This document shows positions 41,074 to 49,039 of a stretch of 64,000 nucleotides of DNA, piece by piece (the stretch's first letter is position 1; every line of letters starts with the position of its first letter). Below the pieces are notes generated by a model. The model made no database searches and was not told where the DNA came from. It saw only the letters and a list, made by a program, of their open reading frames with translations. Source of the DNA: JAXDMK01 sp963790325. GTDB taxonomy: Bacteria > Actinomycetota > Acidimicrobiia > Acidimicrobiales > AC-14. A program made the position numbers and the translations under genes. Location: the NCBI GenBank assembly GCA_963790325.1, contig CAWBNY010000002.1, positions 992,001 to 1,056,000 on the forward strand, read 5' to 3'.

Positions 41074-42430
41074 ACGACTCCGCCATCCGCCGCAGCTCGT
41101 CGGCGGAGGCGTCGCCGGCGACGGTGACCACCAGCCGGTCGTCGATCGTCCACACGTGGGGGATGGCCCGGGCCGACACCAGCAGCTCGGCGTCGGCCCC
41201 GGCCAGCGCCCCGCCGTCGACGACGAAGGGCGACGGCGAGTCGAGGATCCCCTCCCCCGACGCCAGGGGGTCGGCCCAGCAGGAGGAGGCGCCCGACCCC
41301 GGCAGCACCCGGTCGCACCGCTCGATCCCGTCCCGCAGCCGGGTGGTCACCACGATCCGGTCGAAGCCCCGGCGGTAGGCCACCGACACCACGCCCGGCG
41401 CCGGGGGGTTCATCCCCTCGGTGCCGGTCGGCCCGCCGACCTCCGCCGCCGTCACCTCGGCCAGCTCGAAACCGTCGGGCACGTCGGTCGGGAGGACGGG
41501 CCGGTACCCGACCACCGCCGCCACCTCCTCCGGCGTCACCCGGCGGAAGCCGCCGTCCTGGCGGAACACCTCGGTCCCGGCGGGGAACTCGAGGACGAAC
41601 TCGTCGGGGTCGACCGGCTCGTCGGCGACCAGTCCCGACAGCCTGATCTCGTGCAGGAACCGTCCCTCCAACGTCTCGGTGATCCGCAGCGGGAACCCGT
41701 TGGCCCGGTCGACCACGACCTCGATGCGGTCGCCACTCCCCCCCGGGCCGGCCAGCTTGTTGGGGACGACCGGCAGCACCAGCCGCCAGGCGTCCCGTCC
41801 CTGCTCGACGACCTCGGTCACGGGCACGTCGGCCGGGTCGCTCACGAACGCCCGCACCACCGACCCGAACTGGCGCCGCAGCAGCGACCGGCCGAAGTCG
41901 TCGGGAGGGCCGGCAGCCACGTTGGTGATCTCGGCGGCGCCGAACTCCCGCACCTCCCGCGCCACCCGGGTCGCCGAGCTGAAGGCCACGTCGTCGGTGA
42001 CGCCGATGCCGGTAACCCGCTCGTCGCCGGCGGCGGTGGTCACGAACGCCCACCGCAGCGTGGTGCGTCCCCCCGCGTCGGGAGGGGAGCACGGCCCGTA
42101 CGGGTCCTCGCACTCCAGGGAGATCTCGCCCCGGAGCGTCTCCATCGACGCCAACGCCCCCGCCACCCGGGACCGGACCTCGGCGGCGGTGATCAGCACG
42201 GGCGCCACGTCCGGCGGCGGCACCGGCCGGGTGACGAGCGACGTCGCGGCCACGGCGACCACCACGACTGCGGCCGCGGCGGCCATGAACAGGTAAGGGC
42301 TCGGCCGCCGGGGACGGTCGCCGGCGGTCTCGGCCAGCCGGGCCATCAGCCGGGCGTGGAACCCGGGCCGATGGTCGGGCACGTCCAGTCCCCGGAGAGC
42401 CTCGCCCAGCCGTTCGTCGCGCTGGTTCAC
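41060..42430 (-). CDS. RseB/LolA-like membrane regulator linked to ECF sigma factor
   Basis: About 456 aa, GTG start overlapping the sigma stop (GTGA). A short cytosolic part (RDERLGEALRGLDVPDHRPG) and one helix (YLFMAAAAAVVVVAVAATSL) anchor a large exported domain. That domain has the lipoprotein-sorting/MucB-like pattern RIEVVVDRANGFPLRITETL and VDPDEFVLEFPAGTEVF, followed by a DUF4367-like part (FELAEVTAAEVGG, AYRRGFDRIVVTTRLRDG). Such proteins sense envelope lipids or misfolded lipoproteins and hold an anti-sigma activity. No zinc-finger motif is present, so whether it binds sigma itself is open. Confidence 0.75.
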   Translation of the reverse strand: MNQRDERLGEALRGLDVPDHRPGFHARLMARLAETAGDRPRRPSPYLFMAAAAAVVVVAVAATSLVTRPVPPPDVAPVLITAAEVRSRVAGALASMETLRGEISLECEDPYGPCSPPDAGGRTTLRWAFVTTAAGDERVTGIGVTDDVAFSSATRVAREVREFGAAEITNVAAGPPDDFGRSLLRRQFGSVVRAFVSDPADVPVTEVVEQGRDAWRLVLPVVPNKLAGPGGSGDRIEVVVDRANGFPLRITETLEGRFLHEIRLSGLVADEPVDPDEFVLEFPAGTEVFRQDGGFRRVTPEEVAAVVGYRPVLPTDVPDGFELAEVTAAEVGGPTGTEGMNPPAPGVVSVAYRRGFDRIVVTTRLRDGIERCDRVLPGSGASSCWADPLASGEGILDSPSPFVVDGGALAGADAELLVSARAIPHVWTIDDRLVVTVAGDASADELRRMAESFTTR

Positions 42431-42972
42431 TCGAGCCCTCCCAGCGCCGCCCGCAACGTGGCGCGGGCCCGGCTCAGGCGGGACCCGACGGTGCCGGCGG
42501 CCACCCCCAGCACCTCGGCCGCCTCGCGGTAGTCGAGCCCGTAGGCGTCGACCAGGAGGACGGCGGCCCGATGGTCGGGGGGCAGGGTGTCGAGCGCGGC
42601 GGCCAGGTCGCGGCGGCCGATGGCGACGTCGGCCGGATCGGGTCGGGTGTCGGGCACCCCCACCTGCTCGTCGAGGGCCACCGTCTCCCGCCGCGCCCGG
42701 AGGTCGTCGATGCAGGCGTTGTAGACGACGCGGTACAGCCACGTCCCCAGGGCCGCCTCACCCCTGAACCGGGGCAGCGACCGGAAGGCCTTCACGTACG
42801 CCTCCTGGAGGACGTCGTCCATGCGGTCCCGGTCGCCGAGGAGGCGGTAGGCGAGACCCCGCAGGCGGTGGTCGTAGTGATCGACGATCTCGGCGAAGGC
42901 CCGATCGTCGCCCCGCCGAGCCCGGGCCACGACCAGTTGGTCGACATCGACCGCGGCCAGCACGGGGTCCAC
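42427..42972 (-). CDS. ECF-type RNA polymerase sigma factor
   Basis: About 181 aa from GTG 42972. Region 2: FAEIVDHYDHRLRGLAYRLL, MDDVLQEAYVKAFRSLPRFR and LGTWLYRVVYNACIDDLRAR. Region 4: LDTLPPDHRAAVLLVDAYGL with the helix-turn-helix YREAAEVLGVAAGTVGSRLS. Class similar to SigE/SigM types. A GGAAG-N17-CGTC pair on its own strand lies just upstream, suggesting autoregulation. Confidence 0.93.
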   Translation of the reverse strand: MDPVLAAVDVDQLVVARARRGDDRAFAEIVDHYDHRLRGLAYRLLGDRDRMDDVLQEAYVKAFRSLPRFRGEAALGTWLYRVVYNACIDDLRARRETVALDEQVGVPDTRPDPADVAIGRRDLAAALDTLPPDHRAAVLLVDAYGLDYREAAEVLGVAAGTVGSRLSRARATLRAALGGLE

Positions 42973-42983
42973 ACCCCACCTTC

Positions 42984-43009
42984 GACGGGAGCGATCCGGG
43001 AATCCTTCC
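42984..43009 (-). promoter_or_regulatory. candidate ECF promoter for the sigma gene
   Basis: Read on the minus strand: GGAAG (43009-43005), 17 bases, CGTC (42987-42984). The GTG start is 11 bases after CGTC. It mirrors the site on the opposite strand at 43035-43060. Confidence 0.45.
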
Positions 43010-43034
43010 CCCGCCGCTGTTACCGAAGTGCAAC

Positions 43035-43060
43035 GGAACGATCGGGAGACCCACCCCGTC
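43035..43060 (+). promoter_or_regulatory. candidate ECF promoter for the L,D-transpeptidase gene
   Basis: GGAAC (43035-43039), 17 bases, CGTC (43057-43060). ECF sigma factors recognise AAC-type -35 and CGT-type -10 elements at this spacing. The ATG at 43070 lies 9 bases after CGTC, so the transcript would be leaderless. Confidence 0.5.
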
Positions 43061-43069
43061 CGAAGAGGC

Positions 43070-43918
43070 ATGGGAACGACCCGCATACTCCGGGGCATGA
43101 CGGTGGCGGTGGCGACGGTGACGGCGGCGGTCGCCGTCGCCCTCTTCGCCCTCCAGGGCCAGACGAACGCAGTGGCTGAAGTTCCGATGGTGCCCGCGCT
43201 GCCCGACAGTACGACAACCCCGACGACGACCACAACGACGACCCCGCCGACCACAACGACGACCCCGCCGACGACGGCAGTCCCGCCGACGACGGCGCCC
43301 GAGCCCGAGCCGGAGACCCCGGCGGGGGCGTTGCGGCCGGGCGCCAGGGGTCCGGCGGTGCTCGCCCTCCAGCAGCGGCTCCACCACCTCGGGTACTGGC
43401 TCGGCCCCGCCGACGGCACCTACGGTGACCTCACAAGGCAGGCGGTCATGGCCTTCCAGAAGGTCGAGGGCCTGGAGCGGGACGGCATCGTGGGCGAGCG
43501 CACCCGGGCCGTCCTGGCCGGCGCCGGCCGTCCCACGACCGAAGCCAGCGGCGACCTGATCGAGGTGGACAAGGACCGCCAGGTGCTACTCGTCGTCCGC
43601 AACGGGGCCGTGCGATGGGTGCTCAACGTGTCGACCGGCACGGAGGAGCCGTACTGGATCAACGGCCGCGCCGAGCTCGCCGACACCCCCGCCGGCCACT
43701 GGCAGGTGGCGTGGGCCGTCGACGGCCTCGACGTGGGCGAGCTCGGCGGCCTGTACCGGCCCCGATACTTCCACCGGGACGGGATCGCGGTGCACGGTTA
43801 CTCCGACGTTCCCGCCCACCCCGCCTCCCACGGCTGCGTCAGGGTCAGCAACCCGGCCATGGACTGGATCTGGGCCCAGGGCGTCATGCCGGTCGGCTCG
43901 CCGGTGTGGGTGCACTGA
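43070..43918 (+). CDS. L,D-transpeptidase (YkuD) with peptidoglycan-binding domain
   Basis: About 282 aa. A signal anchor (MTVAVATVTAAVAVALFAL) is followed by a Thr/Pro spacer (~35 residues), a peptidoglycan-binding domain (LQQRLHHLGYWLGPADGTYG, QAVMAFQKVEGLERDGIVGE) and the YkuD catalytic domain with IAVHGYSDVPAHPASHGCVR: His plus SHGCVR with the nucleophile Cys near residue 265. It makes 3-3 cross-links or attaches proteins to the wall. ATG 43070 fits the predicted promoter; 43028 and 43097 are alternatives. The divergent ECF sigma factor probably controls it as part of a cell-wall stress response. Its end overlaps the convergent gene by 35 bases. Confidence 0.9.
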   Translation: MGTTRILRGMTVAVATVTAAVAVALFALQGQTNAVAEVPMVPALPDSTTTPTTTTTTTPPTTTTTPPTTAVPPTTAPEPEPETPAGALRPGARGPAVLALQQRLHHLGYWLGPADGTYGDLTRQAVMAFQKVEGLERDGIVGERTRAVLAGAGRPTTEASGDLIEVDKDRQVLLVVRNGAVRWVLNVSTGTEEPYWINGRAELADTPAGHWQVAWAVDGLDVGELGGLYRPRYFHRDGIAVHGYSDVPAHPASHGCVRVSNPAMDWIWAQGVMPVGSPVWVH

Positions 43919-44444
43919 TCAGGAGGCCGAGCTTCACCCACGCGGCCGCCACCAGGACGATGGGCACCTCCAGCAGCCGCTCGGAGATTTCCGACAGCAT
44001 CCCGCCCACGACCATCACCAGGACGGGCGTGCCGATCCCGAGGACGAGGGGCAGGCGGGGCCACGGCGGTGGGAACACCCCGGTCCGCCGGGCGGCTAGG
44101 CCGAGAAGTACCAGTCCCACCACCGTCCCGAGGACGCTCAGGGCGATGGCCACGCCGGGGACCACGCCCTCGGCATCCGGGTCTATCGTCGACACGCCGA
44201 CTGCGAAGACCCCGGCCGCCAGGGCAACCAGGGCCACGACCCGGCCCCCGGCCACCAGCCGCCCACCCTGGCCGGAGACGCAGGCGTGGAGTCCGAGGAG
44301 CCCGATGGGGAAGAGCGGCAGGGCGAGCTCGAACAGCAGCGACGGTTGCTCACCCGTGAGGAGAACGGCTAGGCCCTTGGCGGCCCACAGGGCCCCGCCC
44401 AGAGCGCCGGCCCATCCGCACCATCTGGCTGTCGAGGGCGACAT
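43884..44444 (-). CDS. multi-span membrane protein, last gene of the sigma/ABC operon
   Basis: About 186 aa with five to six hydrophobic helices (WAGALGGALWAAKGLAVLL, LFELALPLFPIGLLGLHAC, VVALVALAAGVFAVGV, VAIALSVLGTVVGLVLLGLA, LVLGIGTPVLVMVVGGML, IVLVAAAWVKLGLLI). ATG 44444 follows GGAGG. Family not recognised. Its last 12 codons overlap the convergent L,D-transpeptidase gene. Confidence 0.7.
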   Translation of the reverse strand: MSPSTARWCGWAGALGGALWAAKGLAVLLTGEQPSLLFELALPLFPIGLLGLHACVSGQGGRLVAGGRVVALVALAAGVFAVGVSTIDPDAEGVVPGVAIALSVLGTVVGLVLLGLAARRTGVFPPPWPRLPLVLGIGTPVLVMVVGGMLSEISERLLEVPIVLVAAAWVKLGLLISAPTPASRPA

Positions 44445-44455
44445 CGATCCTCCTT

Positions 44456-44820
44456 CTAGGTGACGATCGCGACTTGGATGGAGCCGGCGACGACGGCGAC
44501 GACGGCGGCCGCCAGGCCACCGGCCCCAGGCCACCGGCCGCCAGGTACCGAGCCGAGGGGGCGGGACGGGTCGCCGCCAGTGCGAGCGCGGCCACCAATG
44601 CGATGCCGCCCCATAGGTACAGCAGGTGCCATCCCATGGCTGCCGGTTCCGGACCCTTGTTCAGATCGTCGGTCAGCGGCAGCAGCCACCGCTTCCAGTC
44701 CCACGACCACCACAAAATGGGAATCGGCATCAGGTAACCGCCCAGGAGGATCACCGGCGTCCGCCACCGAGAGGAGCCGGGCGGAGGTGACACACGCGTG
44801 GCTTGCGGGGGAGGACTCAA
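44456..44820 (-). pseudogene. small membrane protein disrupted by a 14-bp tandem duplication
   Basis: TTG 44820 overlaps the previous stop (TTGA). The frame reads TPVILLGGYLMPIPILWWSW, LYLWGGIALVAALALAATRP, ARYLAAGGLGP and then runs off into low-quality sequence past the next gene. The other frame supplies GGLAAAVVAVVAGSIQVAIV with a TAG right before the ribosome site of the next gene. The unit CCAGGCCACCGGCC occurs twice in tandem (44512-44525, 44526-44539). With one copy, the frame is continuous: ARYLAAGGLAAAVVAVVAGS, about 116 residues and three helices. The duplication therefore accounts fully for the break. Confidence 0.75.
44512..44539. repeat. exact 14-bp tandem duplication
   Basis: CCAGGCCACCGGCC twice in a row. 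Fourteen is not a multiple of three, so the duplication shifts the frame of the leftward membrane protein gene. Confidence 0.85.
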
Positions 44821-45128
44821 GGAGCTCGCCCGTCCGACCGCCGGTCGCGAGCCGCAGCCAGGGAGCTCGAGATACCGACCCCGATCGCCAGGATGACGCA
44901 GCCGGCGCCGGCGAGCAGCTTGTAGCGCACGAAGGTGTCGTCGCCTCGGTAGGCATCCGGCCCGAGAGCCAGCAACGGCAGGCTCAGCACGAGAGATCCG
45001 ACCACTGCTGGCGACCGCAGCAGCGGCCGCGATTCCACGACCGCGAGCGGCAGGCAACTCTTCACGCCGTCGCCGGCGATCTCTCGCCGGGACGCGTGCT
45101 GAACCCCGCCGACGACAACGTCCTTCAT
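44817..45128 (-). CDS. small two-helix membrane protein, function unknown
   Basis: 103 aa. Two hydrophobic helices (SPAVVGSLVLSLPLLALG and LLAGAGCVILAIGVGISSSL) with charged ends. ATG 45128 overlaps the previous stop (ATGA) and its stop overlaps the next TTG (TTGA), which supports it as a real operon member. No family recognised. Confidence 0.65.
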   Translation of the reverse strand: MKDVVVGGVQHASRREIAGDGVKSCLPLAVVESRPLLRSPAVVGSLVLSLPLLALGPDAYRGDDTFVRYKLLAGAGCVILAIGVGISSSLAAARDRRSDGRAP

Positions 45129-45706
45129 CGCCGGTCACCCCACCGAGCTGCCGGGTCCCGGCTGAGGACGACGAGCACCGCCGCCGCCAGGGCGAGGATG
45201 ATGATCCAGTTGCGGGACTGGCCCGGGGCCACTACCAGGTTCCACGGGGCGGGCAGGACGGCGCCGGCGACGGCTACCCCCACGGCGAGGGGGGCGCCGG
45301 CGATGCCGCCACCGAAAGCGGAGCCGGCCAGCACCACCGCCACCAGGGCGGCCAGGGCCAGGTGGGCGGCGCCAGCCGCCGGGGCCCCCGGGCGCAGCGC
45401 CCACAGCGGCTGCACCACCGCCAGCCAGACCACCGCCGCCACGGGCAGGGCCAGGCCGAGGCGAAGCGCCCGCCGGTGGGGCCGGCCCGCCGGGGTGGCG
45501 TCGAGGAGGACAGCGGCGGGGTCGTCAAGCAGATAGGACGCGCCCGAGGCAACGACCGCCACGACGAGGACGGGCGAGAGATCGGCCAGAGCCGCCGTCG
45601 CCGCGGCTACTCCCGCGCCCAGGATCGGTTGCCACCGGACGGCCCGGCACAGGTACGGCAGCTGCTCCCTTACCGGTGACACCGCCGTCGTCACCACCGC
45701 GGTCAT
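45125..45706 (-). CDS. membrane protein of ABC transporter operon
   Basis: About 193 aa with about six helices (LGAGVAAATAALADLSPVLV, LALPVAAVVWLAVVQPLWAL, LALAALVAVVLAGSAFGGG, GVAVAGAVLPAPWNLVV, WIIILALAAAVLVVLS). ATG 45706 overlaps the stop of the large permease (ATGA). Probably a second membrane subunit of the exporter encoded upstream; no clear family. Confidence 0.7.
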   Translation of the reverse strand: MTAVVTTAVSPVREQLPYLCRAVRWQPILGAGVAAATAALADLSPVLVVAVVASGASYLLDDPAAVLLDATPAGRPHRRALRLGLALPVAAVVWLAVVQPLWALRPGAPAAGAAHLALAALVAVVLAGSAFGGGIAGAPLAVGVAVAGAVLPAPWNLVVAPGQSRNWIIILALAAAVLVVLSRDPAARWGDRR

Positions 45707-47334
45707 GGGCAGGCGGGAGCTACCCGGACGCCGGCCGAGGTGGCCGCCGGCGCCGAGACGCCCGCCAGACCAGCGAGCTCGGCCGACGGCGTGGACGGGT
45801 CGACGAGCCGGTCCCAGTGGGCCAGCACCACTTGGCCGACCTCGTCCGCCGGACGTTCGAGGAGGGCGATGGCGGTGGCCATGTCCTGGTGGCTGAAGGC
45901 GACGCCCCAGTTGGGCCAGTTGTTGGAGTCGAAGGAAACGGTGTCCCCGCCCCCCAGGCGCAGGCTGGTCCGGAGCACCTCGGCCAGTGCCTCCGGTGCC
46001 CCCGGGGTCGACTGTCCGGCCAGCCACAGGGCCAGCACCGACCGGGCCTGGCCCGACGCCACGCACGGCGGCGTGGACGACTGCGCCGGCGGCAGGCCTA
46101 CGGCCCACGACCCCACCTGCACGGTGAGGACGGTGCCGTGGTCGACGAAGCTGCACCCCGGGTCCCACGGCCAGTACCGCCACGGGTGGACGGCGTTGTC
46201 CGCCGGCCAGACCTGCTCGGGGGTGACCAGGGCCCGTACCCGGGGCGACACCATCTCCAGCATCGGCTTCGGAGAGCAGTCGGTGTTGCCGACCACGTTG
46301 GGCTCCCGCATGGACACGACCAGTCCCCCTTCGCGCACAGGGTCCGGCACCCGGGCCAACACCGCCTGCACCGGCTCGTCCCACTGGCCCACCCGGACCC
46401 CGTAGCCGGGCTCGACGCAGTACCGCACGCCGCCCCGCAGCTCGCATTCGAGTTCCGGAGCGGTGAGGGCGGCCGCCTGGCGGCGGGCGTTGGCGTCCGA
46501 CAGGGGGCGGGTCTGGGCGTAGGCGGCCGCCCCGCTGACCGCCACCGCCCCCATCAGGAAGGTGGCTACCCGCCTGGAGAACCCGTGGCGGGCCAGGGCC
46601 AGGCCGGCGGCGATGGCCACCGTGCCCAGGAGGAAGAGCAGGTGCCAGTCGACCGGGCCCGGGAACGGGTTGCCGTCGTCGAGACCGACGCTCTCGGGGG
46701 AGAACGCCATCCACCGGAAGGGGCTGGTCTCGGACTCACTGAGCTTGCCCTGGACGACGATTGTCGCGATCACCACCAAGGGGGCCATCAGCGGGTGGGG
46801 CGCCCACCGGGCGACGAGAACCCCGAGCACCGCCCCGCCGGCCACCAGGAGCGGCGCCACCAGGAGCTCGGCGACATTGGGCGAGCCGATCGCGCCCTGG
46901 GCCACGACGTAGGCGAGGTAGCCGGCGAACACGACGATCGCCACCGGCACTCCGGCCAGGCCGCCGACGAGGTGGGCCGCAGTGCGGGAGGTGGCCGGCG
47001 TGGGCAGCGAGTCGAACAGCCCGTCGGTGCCCTCCCGGCGGGCACGGAGGGTCGCCAGGTTGGTGGCGATGAGGGTGGCCCAGCCGAGGATGGCCATGGC
47101 CACCACCGCCGCCCCGTCGGCCTCGGGGAGGATGTTGGTGTAGGCGGCGGAATCGATGAGCAGCGCGGTGAGGACCACCCCCACCACGAACGAGGGGTGG
47201 CGGAGGAGGCGGATTGCCTCCCGCCCGGCCAACGCCCGGACGACGGCCACCGTCCGCCGGCGTTCGCCATCGGCGCCGGGACGGGTGTTCTCGCCGCCGG
47301 CCGCTCCCGCCGCCCGTGTGGTCACGGTGCTCAC
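45703..47334 (-). CDS. ABC-2-type permease fused to an exported C-terminal domain
   Basis: About 543 aa from GTG 47334, overlapping the ATPase stop (GTGA). The first ~280 residues carry six to seven helices starting with REAIRLLRHPSFVVGVVLTA, typical of ABC-2 exporters. After the last helix (VATFLMGAVAVSGAAAYAQT) a ~230-residue soluble domain follows, with four to five cysteines (ELECELRGGVRYCVEPG, GNTDCSP, DPGCSF, TPPCVASG) and probably outside the cell. That large exported extension is unusual for this class. Substrate unknown. Confidence 0.75.
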   Translation of the reverse strand: MSTVTTRAAGAAGGENTRPGADGERRRTVAVVRALAGREAIRLLRHPSFVVGVVLTALLIDSAAYTNILPEADGAAVVAMAILGWATLIATNLATLRARREGTDGLFDSLPTPATSRTAAHLVGGLAGVPVAIVVFAGYLAYVVAQGAIGSPNVAELLVAPLLVAGGAVLGVLVARWAPHPLMAPLVVIATIVVQGKLSESETSPFRWMAFSPESVGLDDGNPFPGPVDWHLLFLLGTVAIAAGLALARHGFSRRVATFLMGAVAVSGAAAYAQTRPLSDANARRQAAALTAPELECELRGGVRYCVEPGYGVRVGQWDEPVQAVLARVPDPVREGGLVVSMREPNVVGNTDCSPKPMLEMVSPRVRALVTPEQVWPADNAVHPWRYWPWDPGCSFVDHGTVLTVQVGSWAVGLPPAQSSTPPCVASGQARSVLALWLAGQSTPGAPEALAEVLRTSLRLGGGDTVSFDSNNWPNWGVAFSHQDMATAIALLERPADEVGQVVLAHWDRLVDPSTPSAELAGLAGVSAPAATSAGVRVAPACP

Positions 47335-48194
47335 GCCGCCGCCTCCTGGGCGCCGAGGCCGACGAGGAGCAGATACCCGTCCTCGACTGTCGGTTCGACC
47401 AGCTCCACGCCCGGCGGGGGGGCGTCGCCGATGTTGCGGTGCCGACCGTCGCCGGTACGCCACGACAGGCGGGCCTGAGGGTGACGGTCGGCGGCCAGCC
47501 ACACGCGTCCCCGGGCGCCCTCGGCCAGGTCCCGCACCGAACCGTCGTACCGGAGCCGGCCCTCGTGCATCACGACCACCCGGGGACACAGGGCGGACAC
47601 GTCCTCCGTCTGGTGGGTTGACAGCACGACGGTGGCGTCGGTAGCCACCGAGGACACCACCTCCCGGAACCGCAGCCGTTGCTCGGGGTCAAGGCCGGCG
47701 GTGGGCTCGTCGAGGATCAGCAGGTCGGGAGATCCCAGCAGGGCCTGGGCCAGGGCGACCCGCCGACGCATCCCCCCGGAGAGAGCCTTGATCTTCTTGC
47801 CCGAGACGTCGGCGAGCCCGACCAGGCCCAGGACCCGCCGCACCTCGTCGTGCCGGGCCCGCCGGTCGGTCATCTCCTTGAGAATGGCGACGTAATCGAC
47901 GAACTCGAAGGCGGTGAAGTTGCGGTGGTAGCCCGGCTCCTGGGGGACGTAGCCCAGCCGGCGACGGATGGCGAGGCGACCGGCCGCCTCCGTCGGGTCG
48001 TAACCGAGGAGCCGCAGTTCGCCGGCGTCGGCCGCCAGGACGGTGGCCAGCATGCGCAGCAGGGTCGTCTTGCCGGCTCCGTTGGGCCCGAGCAGCCCGA
48101 CGATCCCGGCCTCGGCGACCAGGTCGACCCCGGCCACCGCCTGGGTCCTCCCGTACGATTTGTGGACGGCGGACAGGTTGACGGTGGCGGTCAT
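47331..48194 (-). CDS. ABC transporter ATP-binding protein (ABC-2 type)
   Basis: 287 aa. Walker A GPNGAGKTTLLR near residue 37, Q-loop YVPQEPGYHRNFTAFEF, signature LSGGMRRRVALAQALL near residue 138, Walker B LLILDEPTAGLDPEQ, H-loop STHQTEDVSALC. The order of contacts resembles CcmA/NatA-like ATPases. A C-terminal ~60-residue extension is present. Pairs with the permease genes downstream; ATG overlaps the anti-sigma stop. Confidence 0.9.
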   Translation of the reverse strand: MTATVNLSAVHKSYGRTQAVAGVDLVAEAGIVGLLGPNGAGKTTLLRMLATVLAADAGELRLLGYDPTEAAGRLAIRRRLGYVPQEPGYHRNFTAFEFVDYVAILKEMTDRRARHDEVRRVLGLVGLADVSGKKIKALSGGMRRRVALAQALLGSPDLLILDEPTAGLDPEQRLRFREVVSSVATDATVVLSTHQTEDVSALCPRVVVMHEGRLRYDGSVRDLAEGARGRVWLAADRHPQARLSWRTGDGRHRNIGDAPPPGVELVEPTVEDGYLLLVGLGAQEAAA

Positions 48195-49039
48195 AGGTCG
48201 CTCCTGATCTCGAAGAAGTCACGCCGCTGGGCGACGAGGGCCGCGGCCAGGACGGCGACGGCGGCCAGGCCGAGCTGACCCTGGGCGCCGAAGGCGGCGA
48301 GGGTGTCCCGGGTCCCGCCGGCGCTGCCGACGACGACCGTGATCCAGGCCCCGGCGGTGAAGGCGGCCGCCCGCTCGGGGCTGGTGTAGGTGGACAGGGC
48401 CAGGCTGGCGAGGGTGAGGCCGAGGGCGGGCAGGACCCAGGCGGCCGCCACCCACGACCAGCCCGGCAGGGCGAGGGCGGCCCCGGCCGCCACCGTGAAG
48501 GTGGAGGCGAAGACGCTCGTCGCCCGCAAAAGGAGCAGGCGGAAGCCGCCACCGGGCGTGGCGGTGGTGATCTCCCACGTCGGGTCGAAATCGCGACCAA
48601 AGGCGGCGGCGACCCCGATGACGGGGATGACGGGGGCGACCATCAGGAAGATCGCCAGTCCCCGGTCGGTCCCGCCCTGAGCGGCGAGGGCGGCGAAGCC
48701 GAGGGCGAGGACGACCGCCGCCAGCCACGATGCCCGCAGCGACGGGGTGGCGGCCAGGAGGCGGGCGGTGTCGGCTCGCACGCCCAGCCGGCGGATCAGC
48801 CGCTCGACGACAGTGGACCGGGGTGTGTCCAGGGTGTCGACGATGGCGACCCACGCCTCGTCGAGCCGGTCCCGTCCCGTGCCGCCGACGGCGCTCGCCA
48901 CCTCGGCTCGGCACTGGCCGCACGTAACCAGGTGGGCCTCGATGGAGCCGGCTCCGATGTCGTCGATGACTCCGCTGGCGTAGCGGGCGATGTCTCCGGG
49001 GTCGGCGTGCCAGATCCCATCCGTTCGATGATGTGTCAT
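48191..49039 (-). CDS. zinc-finger anti-sigma factor fused to a multi-helix membrane domain
   Basis: About 282 aa. The N-terminal ~60 residues hold the zf-HC2 motif HLVTCGQC (His-x3-Cys-x2-Cys), the zinc anti-sigma domain that binds ECF factors. From residue ~100 onward there are six helices (LAAVVLALGFAALAAQGG, IFLMVAPVIPVIGVAAAFG, LALPGWSWVAAAWVLPALGL, and others). The ATG overlaps the sigma stop by four bases, and the stop overlaps the ABC ATPase start, so sigma, anti-sigma and transporter are one unit. The six-helix part could be a third permease-like piece or a sensor. Confidence 0.8.
   Translation of the reverse strand: MTHHRTDGIWHADPGDIARYASGVIDDIGAGSIEAHLVTCGQCRAEVASAVGGTGRDRLDEAWVAIVDTLDTPRSTVVERLIRRLGVRADTARLLAATPSLRASWLAAVVLALGFAALAAQGGTDRGLAIFLMVAPVIPVIGVAAAFGRDFDPTWEITTATPGGGFRLLLLRATSVFASTFTVAAGAALALPGWSWVAAAWVLPALGLTLASLALSTYTSPERAAAFTAGAWITVVVGSAGGTRDTLAAFGAQGQLGLAAVAVLAAALVAQRRDFFEIRSDL

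Noticed and set aside
43200..43300. Thr/Pro-coding ACG/CCG repeats that look like a microsatellite
   Set aside because: They encode the normal extracellular spacer of the L,D-transpeptidase, in frame.
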